Assembly (NCBI GenBank): GCA_035527155.1
Contig: DATLBB010000359.1
Coordinates: forward strand, 1 to 9,109
Reading direction: 5' to 3'
Length of the DNA stretch: 9,109 nucleotides
Origin: CS2-K091 sp035527155
GTDB taxonomy: Bacteria; Planctomycetota; Phycisphaerae; Sedimentisphaerales; Anaerobacaceae
The position numbers and the translations under genes were made by a program. Shown here one piece after another: positions 1 to 5,670 of the stretch. Every line of letters starts with the position of its first letter. Positions within the stretch are counted from its first letter, which is position 1. The notes under the pieces are model-generated. The model was given only the letters and a program-made list of their open reading frames with translations, was not told the origin of the DNA and did not search any database.

Positions 1-753
1 AAATTTCAAAGGCTGGACGATAAATTCCCTGCCGTTTCTGTTTTCAATGCTGAAGACAAGGTTAGTGTGGAATGGTTTGATAAATACAAAAAAGATGCAG
101 GCAGGATTTGCATCGCATTTTCGGCCGACGATGTAAGTGAGCACATACGCAAGTGTTTCCCCTTGCCGGGCAGAGCTAATCTTTCGAATCTTGCCGCTGC
201 TGTGGCCATCGCCAGGCATTTTGGAATTGACGATGAGCAGCTCAAAACATCCTTGCCGCGATTTAAAGCGTTACCTCATCGGCTGGAACTGATTGCGGAG
301 ATAAATGGTGTTTCCTGGTACAACGATTCAAAAGCTACAACACCTGAAAGTGCAGTCGCTGCGTTGGAGGCTTTTGAGCAGCCCACGATTATTATAGCCG
401 GCGGATATGACAAGAATGTGGCTTTCGATGAACTCGGCCAAAAAATAGCTGAAAACGCCAAGGCAGCTATCCTGTTAGGCCAGACTACCGAAAAAATTGC
501 AGATGCGATTAGGGCTTTTCCCAAAAACAAAACGCGAATCGAGTTTGTCAATTCTCTTGCCGGGGCCGTCCAATTAGCTGCTCGTCTTGCAGTCAACGGC
601 GATGTCATTTTATTAAGTCCTGCCTGTGCAAGCTATGATATGTTCGATAATTTCCAACACCGCGGCCAAGAATTTATCAGACACGTGCGAGCACTTGATA
701 AAATAACAACAAAAAAGGCCGAACTGAACAAGCCCAGCCTTGAGAATATTTAA
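1..753 (+). CDS. murD: UDP-N-acetylmuramoylalanine--D-glutamate ligase (MurD), 3' part; 5' end outside window
   Basis: MurD adds D-glutamate to UDP-MurNAc-L-Ala using ATP, in the cytoplasmic phase of peptidoglycan synthesis. The reading frame is open from base 1, so the gene enters from the left and 250 codons are visible. They cover the end of the central ATPase domain and the whole C-terminal domain. Visible family motifs are LPGRANLSNLAAAVAIA (the conserved Asn/Ala-rich helix of Mur ligases), PHRLE followed by WYNDSKATTPES (the conserved Asn-Asp-Ser-Lys-Ala-Thr block), IIAGGYDKN, and the C-terminal LLSPACASYDMFDNF with HRGQEF. These match MurD specifically rather than MurC, MurE or MurF. 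The stop TAA is at 751-753. The next gene converges from the other strand 13 bases later, so murD is the last gene of its transcript here. An internal ATG at 67 is not the true start because homology runs upstream of it. Confidence 0.96.
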   Translation, partial: KFQRLDDKFPAVSVFNAEDKVSVEWFDKYKKDAGRICIAFSADDVSEHIRKCFPLPGRANLSNLAAAVAIARHFGIDDEQLKTSLPRFKALPHRLELIAEINGVSWYNDSKATTPESAVAALEAFEQPTIIIAGGYDKNVAFDELGQKIAENAKAAILLGQTTEKIADAIRAFPKNKTRIEFVNSLAGAVQLAARLAVNGDVILLSPACASYDMFDNFQHRGQEFIRHVRALDKITTKKAELNKPSLENI

Positions 754-766
754 ATTATACGTTTAT

Positions 767-1642
767 TCATTTTCCTTCGTCAAGATTGTCTATTACTTTA
801 ACCTCAGCGTCGTGCGGGGCGCCTGCCTCATAAATGTCTTTTGGGCCTGTGGGGGGGTAATCTATTAACATTAACATTGTTCCGCTTTCACCTTTGGTAG
901 TCTTTTGATACACCATAAATTCCCGGGCGAGGTGTGTTTCGGCATCGACGATAATTGTAATTTCCTCATGCCAGCCGCTTTCTTTGGTGTAGTCCACTTT
1001 TATAATCTTAGCGGGACGGTCTCCATATACGCTGTCGGAATATTCAACTTTTGCGCCGCTTTTCTCTAAATCAGAAACGCAATCCAGCCATATTTCCTGC
1101 ATGCTTGCAGGCGGGTCCTTTTCCGGATAATGAGGGGATGTAATGGTTATAGTGTTATTCTTTGGGTCGTATACCTTTTCTGAGTTTAACTCAGTAAACT
1201 CTATGTCACCACTTAGTCCGATAGAGATGGTCCGATAAGGGTCTATTGATTGCCAAAATTCGAGGCCGTCCCAGTTTTTGAGCTTGTCAACAGGAACATT
1301 ATTATGATCTATCCATTGTGTTGTTGCGTGTGTCCATTGGACTTGTTTCATCGCGGTGATTACGTCCGATGTAGCAAACGCCGCTGTCGTCCCATGAAAT
1401 GATCCGGTGTAATGGTATAAGCCCACCATTACCACAATAATTATCACCGCTGCTGTAGTGATTTTTGTTATTCTGCTTTTCATAATTATTCCCCAGATGC
1501 TCGGCTGAGCAATCGCCGGTCCTTTCTTTTTTGAGTTTTCCAATGCTTCGAGGACATCAACGAGTACAGCATTGTCCATCTTAGCATTGGTATCGATATT
1601 TACATCTTTAATTAACTTTTCTATATTTTTTGACGGTCTCAT
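767..1642 (-). CDS. Single-pass membrane protein with LolA-like outer domain, probable anti-sigma partner of the overlapping ECF sigma gene
   Basis: The protein has 291 residues. Residues 1-53 form a charged cytoplasmic head (MRPSKNIEKLIKDV...), residues about 60-77 are one hydrophobic helix preceded by KSRITK, and about 210 residues lie outside the membrane. The outer part has features typical of LolA/RseB-like beta sheets in planctomycetes (EKVYDPKNNTITI, YGDRPAKIIKVDY, IIVDAETHLAREFMV, IDYPPTGPKDIYEAGAP). The start codon overlaps the stop of the sigma gene as ATGA (1639-1642), so the two are translationally coupled. That position and the architecture suggest that the N-terminal head binds or regulates the sigma factor while the outer domain senses an envelope signal. 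This role is inferred: no zinc-binding anti-sigma motif (HxxxCxxC) is present. The C-terminus ends 13 bases from murD. Confidence 0.85.
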   Translation of the reverse strand: MRPSKNIEKLIKDVNIDTNAKMDNAVLVDVLEALENSKKKGPAIAQPSIWGIIMKSRITKITTAAVIIIVVMVGLYHYTGSFHGTTAAFATSDVITAMKQVQWTHATTQWIDHNNVPVDKLKNWDGLEFWQSIDPYRTISIGLSGDIEFTELNSEKVYDPKNNTITITSPHYPEKDPPASMQEIWLDCVSDLEKSGAKVEYSDSVYGDRPAKIIKVDYTKESGWHEEITIIVDAETHLAREFMVYQKTTKGESGTMLMLIDYPPTGPKDIYEAGAPHDAEVKVIDNLDEGK

Positions 1643-2184
1643 AATTTGGCCTCGTTATCTAAAAGTGACCGCAGTCTATCTAATCCATACCGGTACCGGC
1701 TCTGGATTGTACTGGTTGAAACATCCTGAAACTCGGCAATTTCCCTGAATTTCATCCCGCCCTGCAGGTGCAGAGATATTGCCTCCCGCTGCTCATACGA
1801 AAGCTGGGCCAGTGCGTTGTTCAGTTGTCTTAATTGCTCGTTTTCAACAATCCATTGTTCCGGCCTCTTTGTGTTTGAGACGACTGATTCAGCTTCATTC
1901 AGGTTGGTTGTTGTCTGTCGCTGCCTCGCACGGTTCCAGTTGCGTACACGATTAGCAACACAAGTCGACAAGTAGCTTTTGAGATTGCCACTAAGTTTCA
2001 ATTTCTCGGCGGTCTCTGCAAAAGAGACAAAAACGTCGTGTACAATGTCTTCGGAAGCGGCCGTCTCATTCAAAAGAGCAGTTGCGAGTCTAAGCAGATT
2101 ATCTTTGTACTTTTCATAGATACGGCAGAGAGCATCATTATTGCCGCTCTTAAATTTCCATACAAGCAGCTTGTCTTCTATCAT
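1639..2184 (-). CDS. ECF-type RNA polymerase sigma factor (sigma-70 family), first copy
   Basis: The 181-residue protein has the two-domain plan of ECF sigma factors. Region 2 is at residues about 20-88 (RIYEKYKDNLLRLATALL, then SEDIVHDVFVSFAE, the core RNA polymerase and -10 binding part, then the YLSTCVANRVRNWNR helix). Region 4 is at about 120-176 (LSYEQREAISLHLQGGMKFREIAEF, then STSTIQSRYRYGLDRLRSLL, the -35 binding helix-turn-helix). There is no region 1.1 or 3. It should direct transcription of a small regulon when released from its partner. The ATG at 2182-2184 has only a weak GGA 8 bases upstream. The gene is first in a two-gene operon with the membrane protein at 767-1642. A perfect 12-bp palindrome lies 27 bases upstream of the start. 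The target genes cannot be read from this window. Confidence 0.93.
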   Translation of the reverse strand: MIEDKLLVWKFKSGNNDALCRIYEKYKDNLLRLATALLNETAASEDIVHDVFVSFAETAEKLKLSGNLKSYLSTCVANRVRNWNRARQRQTTTNLNEAESVVSNTKRPEQWIVENEQLRQLNNALAQLSYEQREAISLHLQGGMKFREIAEFQDVSTSTIQSRYRYGLDRLRSLLDNEAKL

Positions 2185-2210
2185 CTATATTCCGCACGCG
2201 TTATCTTAGA

Positions 2211-2222
2211 ACGAACGTTCGT
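2211..2222. promoter_or_regulatory. 12-bp perfect palindrome, possible operator of the first ECF sigma operon
   Basis: ACGAACGTTCGT reads identically on both strands. It lies 27 bases upstream of the sigma start codon, where a repressor or activator of the - strand operon could bind. A 12-base self-complementary site without a gap is unlikely to be random in this small region, but no known regulator is implied. It is not a standard LexA box, which has spaced GAAC/GTTC half-sites. Confidence 0.35.
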
Positions 2223-2245
2223 CACTTGTAATACACTCGAACCAT

Positions 2246-2276
2246 CTGTTTTAATCTAAATAAAAACAGTTTTTTT
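2246..2276 (+). terminator. Terminator-like hairpin with 7-T tail reading rightward
   Basis: CTGTTTT (2246-2252) pairs with AAAACAG (2263-2269) across a 10-base loop, and seven T residues follow at 2270-2276. The shape is that of an intrinsic terminator on the + strand, but the stem is only 7 bp and mostly A-T, so it may be weak. No + strand gene precedes it. It could stop antisense transcription, end an unseen short RNA, or be chance. Confidence 0.35.
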
Positions 2277-2525
2277 GTCATCTTTTACTTTAGGCAGGCG
2301 GTTGATTATAGGAATATCTTTCCGTCTAAAGCCGGATCTTCGACGTCGAGAAGCTAAAAAGCCCAGAAAGTTGCAAAAAACCTGATTGGGCCATTCTATC
2401 GCTCTAAGCCCAGAACAGGCCAAATCCGCCTTACCAACCCAGCCAGCGGCGATTTTTTCGGCAATCACTCGTAAAGTGGCCTCCTAAATCTGTCGATTTG
2501 GAAAGCATAGAAATCAATGTTTTTC

Positions 2526-2530
2526 GAGGG
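2526..2530 (+). promoter_or_regulatory. Ribosome binding site fixing the PilZ start
   Basis: GAGGG lies 7 bases before ATG 2538. It overlaps the first codons of the longer frame that would start at 2517, which argues for the shorter protein. Confidence 0.7.
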
Positions 2531-2537
2531 ATTTAAA

Positions 2538-2933
2538 ATGGATGAAACTACCGATAGAAGAACAGAGCAGAGACTGAATTATTATTGGCCCATCTGGTTT
2601 GCCGAAGACTTTAACGAAGTGCTTTCACAGGGCCAGATGATTGATATTTCCAGCAGCGGTGCGGCATTTACCTGCCACGCCGACAATAGTTGTCCCTACC
2701 TCGGCCAGCATATAACTGCTCGCTTTAGTGTTCCTCGCTTTGGCCCGGACGAGTCTTTCGATATGGCAGATTTTACCCGCTCGGGTCATATTTCGCGTAT
2801 CGATGAGGTAAGTAGCTTCTTGCGCCGTGTTGTCGTTCACTTCGCCGAACCGCTGCCTTTCAGACCCGGCGAACAGGCCAACGGCGAAAGTGGAGCCGGT
2901 GCAGAAAGAGAGCTTGAGCCTGTAGAAATGTAA
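2538..2933 (+). CDS. PilZ domain protein (probable c-di-GMP receptor)
   Basis: The predicted protein is 131 residues and nearly all of it is one PilZ domain. Both parts of the c-di-GMP binding signature are intact: RxxxR at residues 8-12 (within RRTEQR) and DxSxxG at 36-41 (DISSSG). Beta-strand-like segments follow (residues 59-66 and 83-103) and then an acidic, low-complexity tail (112-131). I chose ATG 2538 because GAGGG at 2526-2530 sits 7 bases ahead of it. An in-frame ATG at 2517 has no such site and would add seven residues outside the domain. The gene stands alone and converges on the - strand unit ending at 3120. PilZ proteins relay c-di-GMP levels to motility, polysaccharide or envelope functions by binding partners. 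The partner here is unknown. Confidence 0.9.
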   Translation: MDETTDRRTEQRLNYYWPIWFAEDFNEVLSQGQMIDISSSGAAFTCHADNSCPYLGQHITARFSVPRFGPDESFDMADFTRSGHISRIDEVSSFLRRVVVHFAEPLPFRPGEQANGESGAGAERELEPVEM

Positions 2934-3060
2934 GAGCCACGCTCATTTGCGACTAAAACTGCGCATCACTCACGACGCAATACGGGCTTATCCGGCAACT
3001 CGCGGAGTAATATTCATATTTCATATTGCGTATAGGAAAGGGTGGAGAGCGGAAAGAAAT

Positions 3061-3086
3061 AGGGGCGATTCCTGCGAATCGCCCCT
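3061..3086 (-). terminator. Strong perfect hairpin between convergent genes, likely terminator of the DUF4097 operon
   Basis: AGGGGCGATTC (3061-3071) and GAATCGCCCCT (3076-3086) are exact reverse complements around the 4-base loop CTGC. Read on the - strand the stem is followed by ATTTCTTT, a moderate U tract, 34 bases past the end of the gene at 3120. Read on the + strand the tail is not U-rich, but the stem could still slow polymerase leaving the PilZ gene. The G+C-rich stem and its convergent position support a terminator, mainly for the leftward unit. Confidence 0.7.
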
Positions 3087-3119
3087 GTTGATTTGGCGAG
3101 ACGGTATTTGGGTTGGTGA

Positions 3120-3530
3120 TTAAGCTGACTTTTTCTCTTCTGTGGAGTTATTTTCAGCTGAAAGTTCGTTCTTCAAGTAGTACTTTCGATGCAGCAGGCC
3201 GCGAATCAGCATTGCAACACCTATGCCACCGAGGACGAAAAATATCAAGATGCCTATATCTTCTCTCCTTCCGAGTCCTCCAAGGACAAAGCCAAGCCCG
3301 ATGATAAGCAGTGCAATTCCGGTGGAGACATATTTTATCCACGCGGGGCCTGCCGGCCTGGGTTTGGGAGGTATTATTTCCGACAACGGCGTGCCTTTTT
3401 CGATGGCCGTCATAATCTGTTTGTGTTCGAGGCGCTTCTTAAGATAATAAATTACGCCTACAACAATTATGGGGCTGGATATCCCAATAAATACTATCAG
3501 TGCTGTGAGGCCTTGTAAAATGTAGTTCAT
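3120..3530 (-). CDS. Three-helix integral membrane protein, DUF6249-like
   Basis: The protein has 136 residues with hydrophobic segments at about 7-30, 66-86 and 91-113. A cytoplasmic-type linker between the first two contains KKRLEHKQIMTAIEKGTP and a proline-rich KPRPAGP stretch. The C-terminal tail is charged (ENNSTEEKKSA). The HKxIMxAIEKGTPL segment after the first helix is the feature I associate with the DUF6249 membrane protein family, whose function is unknown. The start is well supported by AGGAG (3536-3540) 5 bases before the ATG. The gene lies 43 bases downstream of the DUF4097 lipoprotein gene in the same direction and is followed by a strong hairpin at 3061-3086, so it is the last gene of that operon. 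A role in the envelope response is inferred from the neighbours only. Confidence 0.85.
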   Translation of the reverse strand: MNYILQGLTALIVFIGISSPIIVVGVIYYLKKRLEHKQIMTAIEKGTPLSEIIPPKPRPAGPAWIKYVSTGIALLIIGLGFVLGGLGRREDIGILIFFVLGGIGVAMLIRGLLHRKYYLKNELSAENNSTEEKKSA

Positions 3531-3573
3531 TTTTTCTCCTTTCGATTTTAAGTTAATGTTAAAAAACTTTATG

Positions 3574-4635
3574 CTATTTTATTTTTATTGAGCCGCTATT
3601 GGTTTGTAGGTGCAGCTTTCCTTTTCCTTCGCCGATTTTTCCTGTAAGTTTCTTCTTGCCGACCTCTCCGATAATCGTTATCGGCAGGTTAGTATTTATT
3701 GAACCGAAGCTGGTCGCCAATTCGACCTGTCCGGCGAAGTTGGGCGGTGTCACGAAGTCGATGCTTCCGAATGAGGTAACTACGTTTGCGTTGATTTCAG
3801 GCGGCGTCGAGTCCGAACAGGCGATGTCGATACTGCCGCTGCTTGACCTGGCTGTAAGGTCAGAGGATGTTATCTGGCGGCAGGTAATGCGTCCGAAGGA
3901 AGTATGTATATTGGTCGTGTCTGCAGAAGCTTCCGTAAGATTAATATTACCGCTGTTTGATTTTAGTTTAAGTGAATTACCTGTAAGTTCACCGGAGGTG
4001 ATAGAGCCGAAAGATGTGTGTACATCGCAATCACCAAAAGCGGCTTTTGTAAGCGTAATTTTGCCACTGCTGGTTTTTAGTTTAATATCGCCGCCTGAGA
4101 TATTTTTGCAGTTTATAGAGCCGAAGGACGTATCCAGTTTGGCTGGGCCTTTGATATTTTCGGCGGTAATCGAGCCGCTGGATGTCTTTGCCTTCGCATT
4201 TCCGTTGAGGTTTGCCAGTCTGATCTTTCCAAATGAGCTGGCACAGTCGACGTTAGTTTGCTTCGGGACGATTATTTCGAAGCTGACGCCTATCGAGCGC
4301 TTCTTTTTTACACGGGGCTTTTCGGCTTTAACCTTCAAGGTCTTGTCGGCTGGCTCAAGTTTTATTTTCACTTTTTCGGCTATTTCCTTGGCCTCTTCTT
4401 CGGTGGGTGCCTTGACGTAGATCGTTGCGGTTATATTGCAGTCGGCAACATCGGCACCAATAACAGTGATTGAGCCAAAACTGGTTTCAGCGACAAGAGT
4501 CGAACCAGATTCAAGAGGTACACTAACGTTTTCTGTCCTCTGGTATTTGGCTTTTTCAATATCGCAGCCGCTGCCAATCAGCAGTGAGCAAAGACAGAAG
4601 CCGAGAATTAAAACTATCCAATAATTTTTCTTCAT
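3574..4635 (-). CDS. DUF4097-type putative adhesin, predicted lipoprotein with 18-19 residue solenoid repeats
   Basis: The 353-residue protein begins with a lipoprotein signal peptide (MKKNYWIVLILG..., lipobox GSGC with Cys24 as the lipidated residue), so it should be exported and membrane-anchored. The body is a run of Thr-Ser-Phe-Gly-Ser-Ile and Thr-Ser-Ser-Gly-Ser-Ile motifs starting at residues 51, 133, 151, 169, 188, 207, 226, 245, 264, 287, 308 and 345, as expected of the beta-helical DUF4097/DUF2807 fold. From 133 to 264 the third residue alternates strictly Phe, Ser, Phe, Ser. Residues 76-115 form a Lys/Glu-rich insertion. I chose ATG 4633-4635 because AGGAGA (4643-4648) lies 7 bases upstream; the frame is open to an ATG at 4659 without such a site. 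The gene sits between a truncated relative (4670-4855) and the DUF6249-like gene. The ligand is unknown; a stress-induced surface role is inferred. Confidence 0.9.
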   Translation of the reverse strand: MKKNYWIVLILGFCLCSLLIGSGCDIEKAKYQRTENVSVPLESGSTLVAETSFGSITVIGADVADCNITATIYVKAPTEEEAKEIAEKVKIKLEPADKTLKVKAEKPRVKKKRSIGVSFEIIVPKQTNVDCASSFGKIRLANLNGNAKAKTSSGSITAENIKGPAKLDTSFGSINCKNISGGDIKLKTSSGKITLTKAAFGDCDVHTSFGSITSGELTGNSLKLKSNSGNINLTEASADTTNIHTSFGRITCRQITSSDLTARSSSGSIDIACSDSTPPEINANVVTSFGSIDFVTPPNFAGQVELATSFGSINTNLPITIIGEVGKKKLTGKIGEGKGKLHLQTNSGSIKIK

Positions 4636-4669
4636 TTTCGGTTCTCCTGATTTCATCATTTTTAGTTGA

Positions 4670-4855
4670 TTATTTTATTCTTACTAAGCCGTTGTGGGTT
4701 TTCAGGTAGACTTTGCCAACACAACAGAGTTGGCCTGGTCTTACCATTTCCATAAGTTTTCCCTTCTTTGCCCTTCCGATTACAGTTAAGGGCAGGTCCG
4801 TTCTTATGGAGCTATTATGTGTCCAGGCCGGCTTTAGATAACGGTTAGTTTTCAT
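4670..4855 (-). pseudogene. Truncated DUF4097 paralogue (C-terminal fragment only)
   Basis: The 61-codon frame ends like the C-terminus of the intact DUF4097 protein next to it. Its SSIRTDLPLTVIG aligns with GSINTNLPITIIG and its YLKTHNGLVRIK with LHLQTNSGSIKIK, and both end in Ile-Lys-stop. The final 40 or so bases of the two genes also resemble each other at DNA level (3574-3613 against 4670-4709). The signal peptide and nearly all repeat rungs are missing, the first 11 residues match nothing in the relative, and no good ribosome binding site precedes the ATG. The simplest reading is a tandem duplicate that lost its 5' part. It lies downstream of the ECF-type promoter at 4919-4947, so it is probably still transcribed as a leader of the operon. 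Translation into a tiny soluble peptide cannot be excluded. Confidence 0.75.
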
Positions 4856-4918
4856 CGTTTTATCTGCCTTAATTATTCAATTGCCTTTCTTGTTAATTTT
4901 TTGTTGTCTTTTGCTGGT

Positions 4919-4947
4919 TAGTCGCTGGTTTTCTGCAACAGGTTTCA
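4919..4947 (-). promoter_or_regulatory. Predicted ECF-type promoter for the DUF4097/DUF6249 operon
   Basis: On the - strand TGAAACCTGT (4947-4938) carries the -35-like GAAACC. After a 16-base spacer comes CGACTAA (4924-4918) with the -10-like CGACTA. GAAC/GAAAC with CGtC/CGaC about 16 bases apart is the usual layout of ECF promoters. The same two boxes with the same spacing occur on the opposite strand upstream of the sigma gene. Transcription would start near 4912, about 55 bases before the truncated paralogue. No experimental support. Confidence 0.6.
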
Positions 4948-5014
4948 AAAAATATGTAATTTTCCCTTGTTTTTGCGTTTAATAGCGTTTGCTATGAATT
5001 TGTGGTACATTTTC

Positions 5015-5020
5015 TATAAT
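5015..5020 (+). promoter_or_regulatory. TATAAT hexamer, possible housekeeping -10 box upstream of the second sigma gene
   Basis: A perfect TATAAT lies 63 bases before the TTG start, but no good TTGACA-like box is found 16-18 bases ahead of it. A small inverted repeat, AGTTTT (5021-5026) and AAAACT (5031-5036), follows at the expected transcript start. It may give basal expression beside the ECF-type promoter, or be chance in an A+T-rich region. Confidence 0.3.
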
Positions 5021-5035
5021 AGTTTTGGAAAAAAC

Positions 5036-5065
5036 TGAAACTTGTCAGGCTTTCTATTCGACTAA
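5036..5065 (+). promoter_or_regulatory. Predicted autoregulatory ECF-type promoter of the second sigma operon
   Basis: TGAAACTTGT (5036-5045), a 16-base spacer counted from GAAACT, and CGACTAA (5059-5065) repeat the boxes seen in the divergent promoter at 4919-4947. The start of transcription would fall around 5070, just before the GAAGGAG ribosome binding site at 5071-5077, giving a leader of about a dozen bases. Self-activation is common among ECF sigma factors. Assignment is by motif pairing only. Confidence 0.6.
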
Positions 5066-5070
5066 TAATA

Positions 5071-5077
5071 GAAGGAG
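5071..5077 (+). promoter_or_regulatory. Ribosome binding site supporting a TTG start
   Basis: GAAGGAG is followed by 5 bases and then TTG at 5083-5085. No ATG or GTG lies in frame nearby, and the frame gains its ECF region 2 soon after, so the rare start is the best choice. Confidence 0.75.
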
Positions 5078-5082
5078 CCTTT

Positions 5083-5670
5083 TTGGTAGAGAAAATAAGT
5101 GAAAAAAGGCAAAAGAAAAAGTGGTTACGGCTACTTCGCAGCGGTGACCACGAAGCATTTGCTGAGTTCATTGATAAATACAAAGAGACGGTTTTTTTGT
5201 GCTGCCGGAGACTGGGGCTGAGAGAGGCCGAGGCCGAGGATGTGGCGAGTGAGACGTTTCTGGCAGTTTACAAGGCGATAGGGCGATATAGTGGCCAAGC
5301 TGAGTTAAGCACCTGGCTGTGGAGTATAGCGTATCGTCAGGGAATAAATTACCTGCGGAAGAACCGGAAGCAATGGCAGCTTGAAGCTGAACTGGATGAA
5401 CAGATTGTTAGAAGTAAGGAGCCGGAACCGGCGACAGCAATACAAGGCAGAGAGACAGAGAAAATCGTTTGGGAAGCGGTTGGGCAGTTGCCGCGACTTT
5501 GGGCCATGGCAATTATATTGTATTATCGAGAAGAAAAAAGTGTTGCTGATATTGCAGAAATAATGAAAATAAAGGAAAATACGGTTAAGACATATTTGTT
5601 TAGAGGACGTGATAAATTGAAGCAAATATTGAGAACAGCTTTCGAAGAGGATATTGATGGTGGCCGGTAA
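5083..5670 (+). CDS. ECF-type RNA polymerase sigma factor, second copy
   Basis: The 195-residue protein has sigma region 2 at about 27-95 (FIDKYKETVFLCCRRLG, AEDVASETFLAVYKAIGRY, ELSTWLWSIAYRQGINYLRKN) and region 4 at about 130-185 (EAVGQLPRLWAMAIILYY, VADIAEIMKIKENTVKTYLF, RGRDKLKQIL). The TVKTYLFRGRDKL helix is the usual -35 recognition helix of ECF factors. An N-terminal basic stretch (residues 4-18) precedes region 2. Translation begins at TTG with a good GAAGGAG site. The stop lies inside the next gene, which overlaps by 14 bases and probably encodes its membrane regulator. It is divergent from the DUF4097 operon, and both have the same predicted ECF promoter, so this sigma factor is the likely activator of both. 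It is only distantly similar to the first sigma factor of the window. Confidence 0.94.
   Translation: MVEKISEKRQKKKWLRLLRSGDHEAFAEFIDKYKETVFLCCRRLGLREAEAEDVASETFLAVYKAIGRYSGQAELSTWLWSIAYRQGINYLRKNRKQWQLEAELDEQIVRSKEPEPATAIQGRETEKIVWEAVGQLPRLWAMAIILYYREEKSVADIAEIMKIKENTVKTYLFRGRDKLKQILRTAFEEDIDGGR

Larger units (their letters stand above)
2185..2537. other. Non-coding divergent region between the first sigma gene and the PilZ gene
   Basis: This 353-base stretch holds no gene that I can defend. It contains the palindrome at 2211-2222, the terminator-like hairpin at 2246-2276, and a 10-bp direct repeat AAGCCCAGAA at 2359-2368 and 2406-2415. A 70-codon frame on the - strand (2256-2468) runs through it, but its product resembles nothing I know, is rich in Arg and Lys, and has no convincing ribosome binding site. 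It could be a relic of a lost gene. Promoters for both flanking genes should lie here, but I see no clear -35/-10 pair. Confidence 0.55.

Noticed and set aside
2211..2222. LexA/SOS box
   Set aside because: Its GAAC and GTTC halves abut with no 4-base gap, unlike the known GAAC-N4-GTTC type site.
2256..2468. 70-codon frame on the - strand as a gene
   Set aside because: No recognised motif, no ribosome binding site, unusual Arg/Lys-rich composition, and it ends inside the terminator-like hairpin at 2246-2276. Kept only as an unexplained stretch.
3189..3518. 109-codon frame on the + strand within the DUF6249-like gene
   Set aside because: It overlaps a membrane protein gene with a good ribosome binding site on the other strand and has no coherent domain.
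3599..4420. 273-codon open frame on the + strand opposite the DUF4097 gene
   Set aside because: It is the antisense image of a repetitive, Gly/Ser-rich gene, which leaves few stops on the other strand. The product has the mirrored repeat composition and no family motif, while the - strand frame has a signal peptide, ribosome binding site and clear homology pattern.
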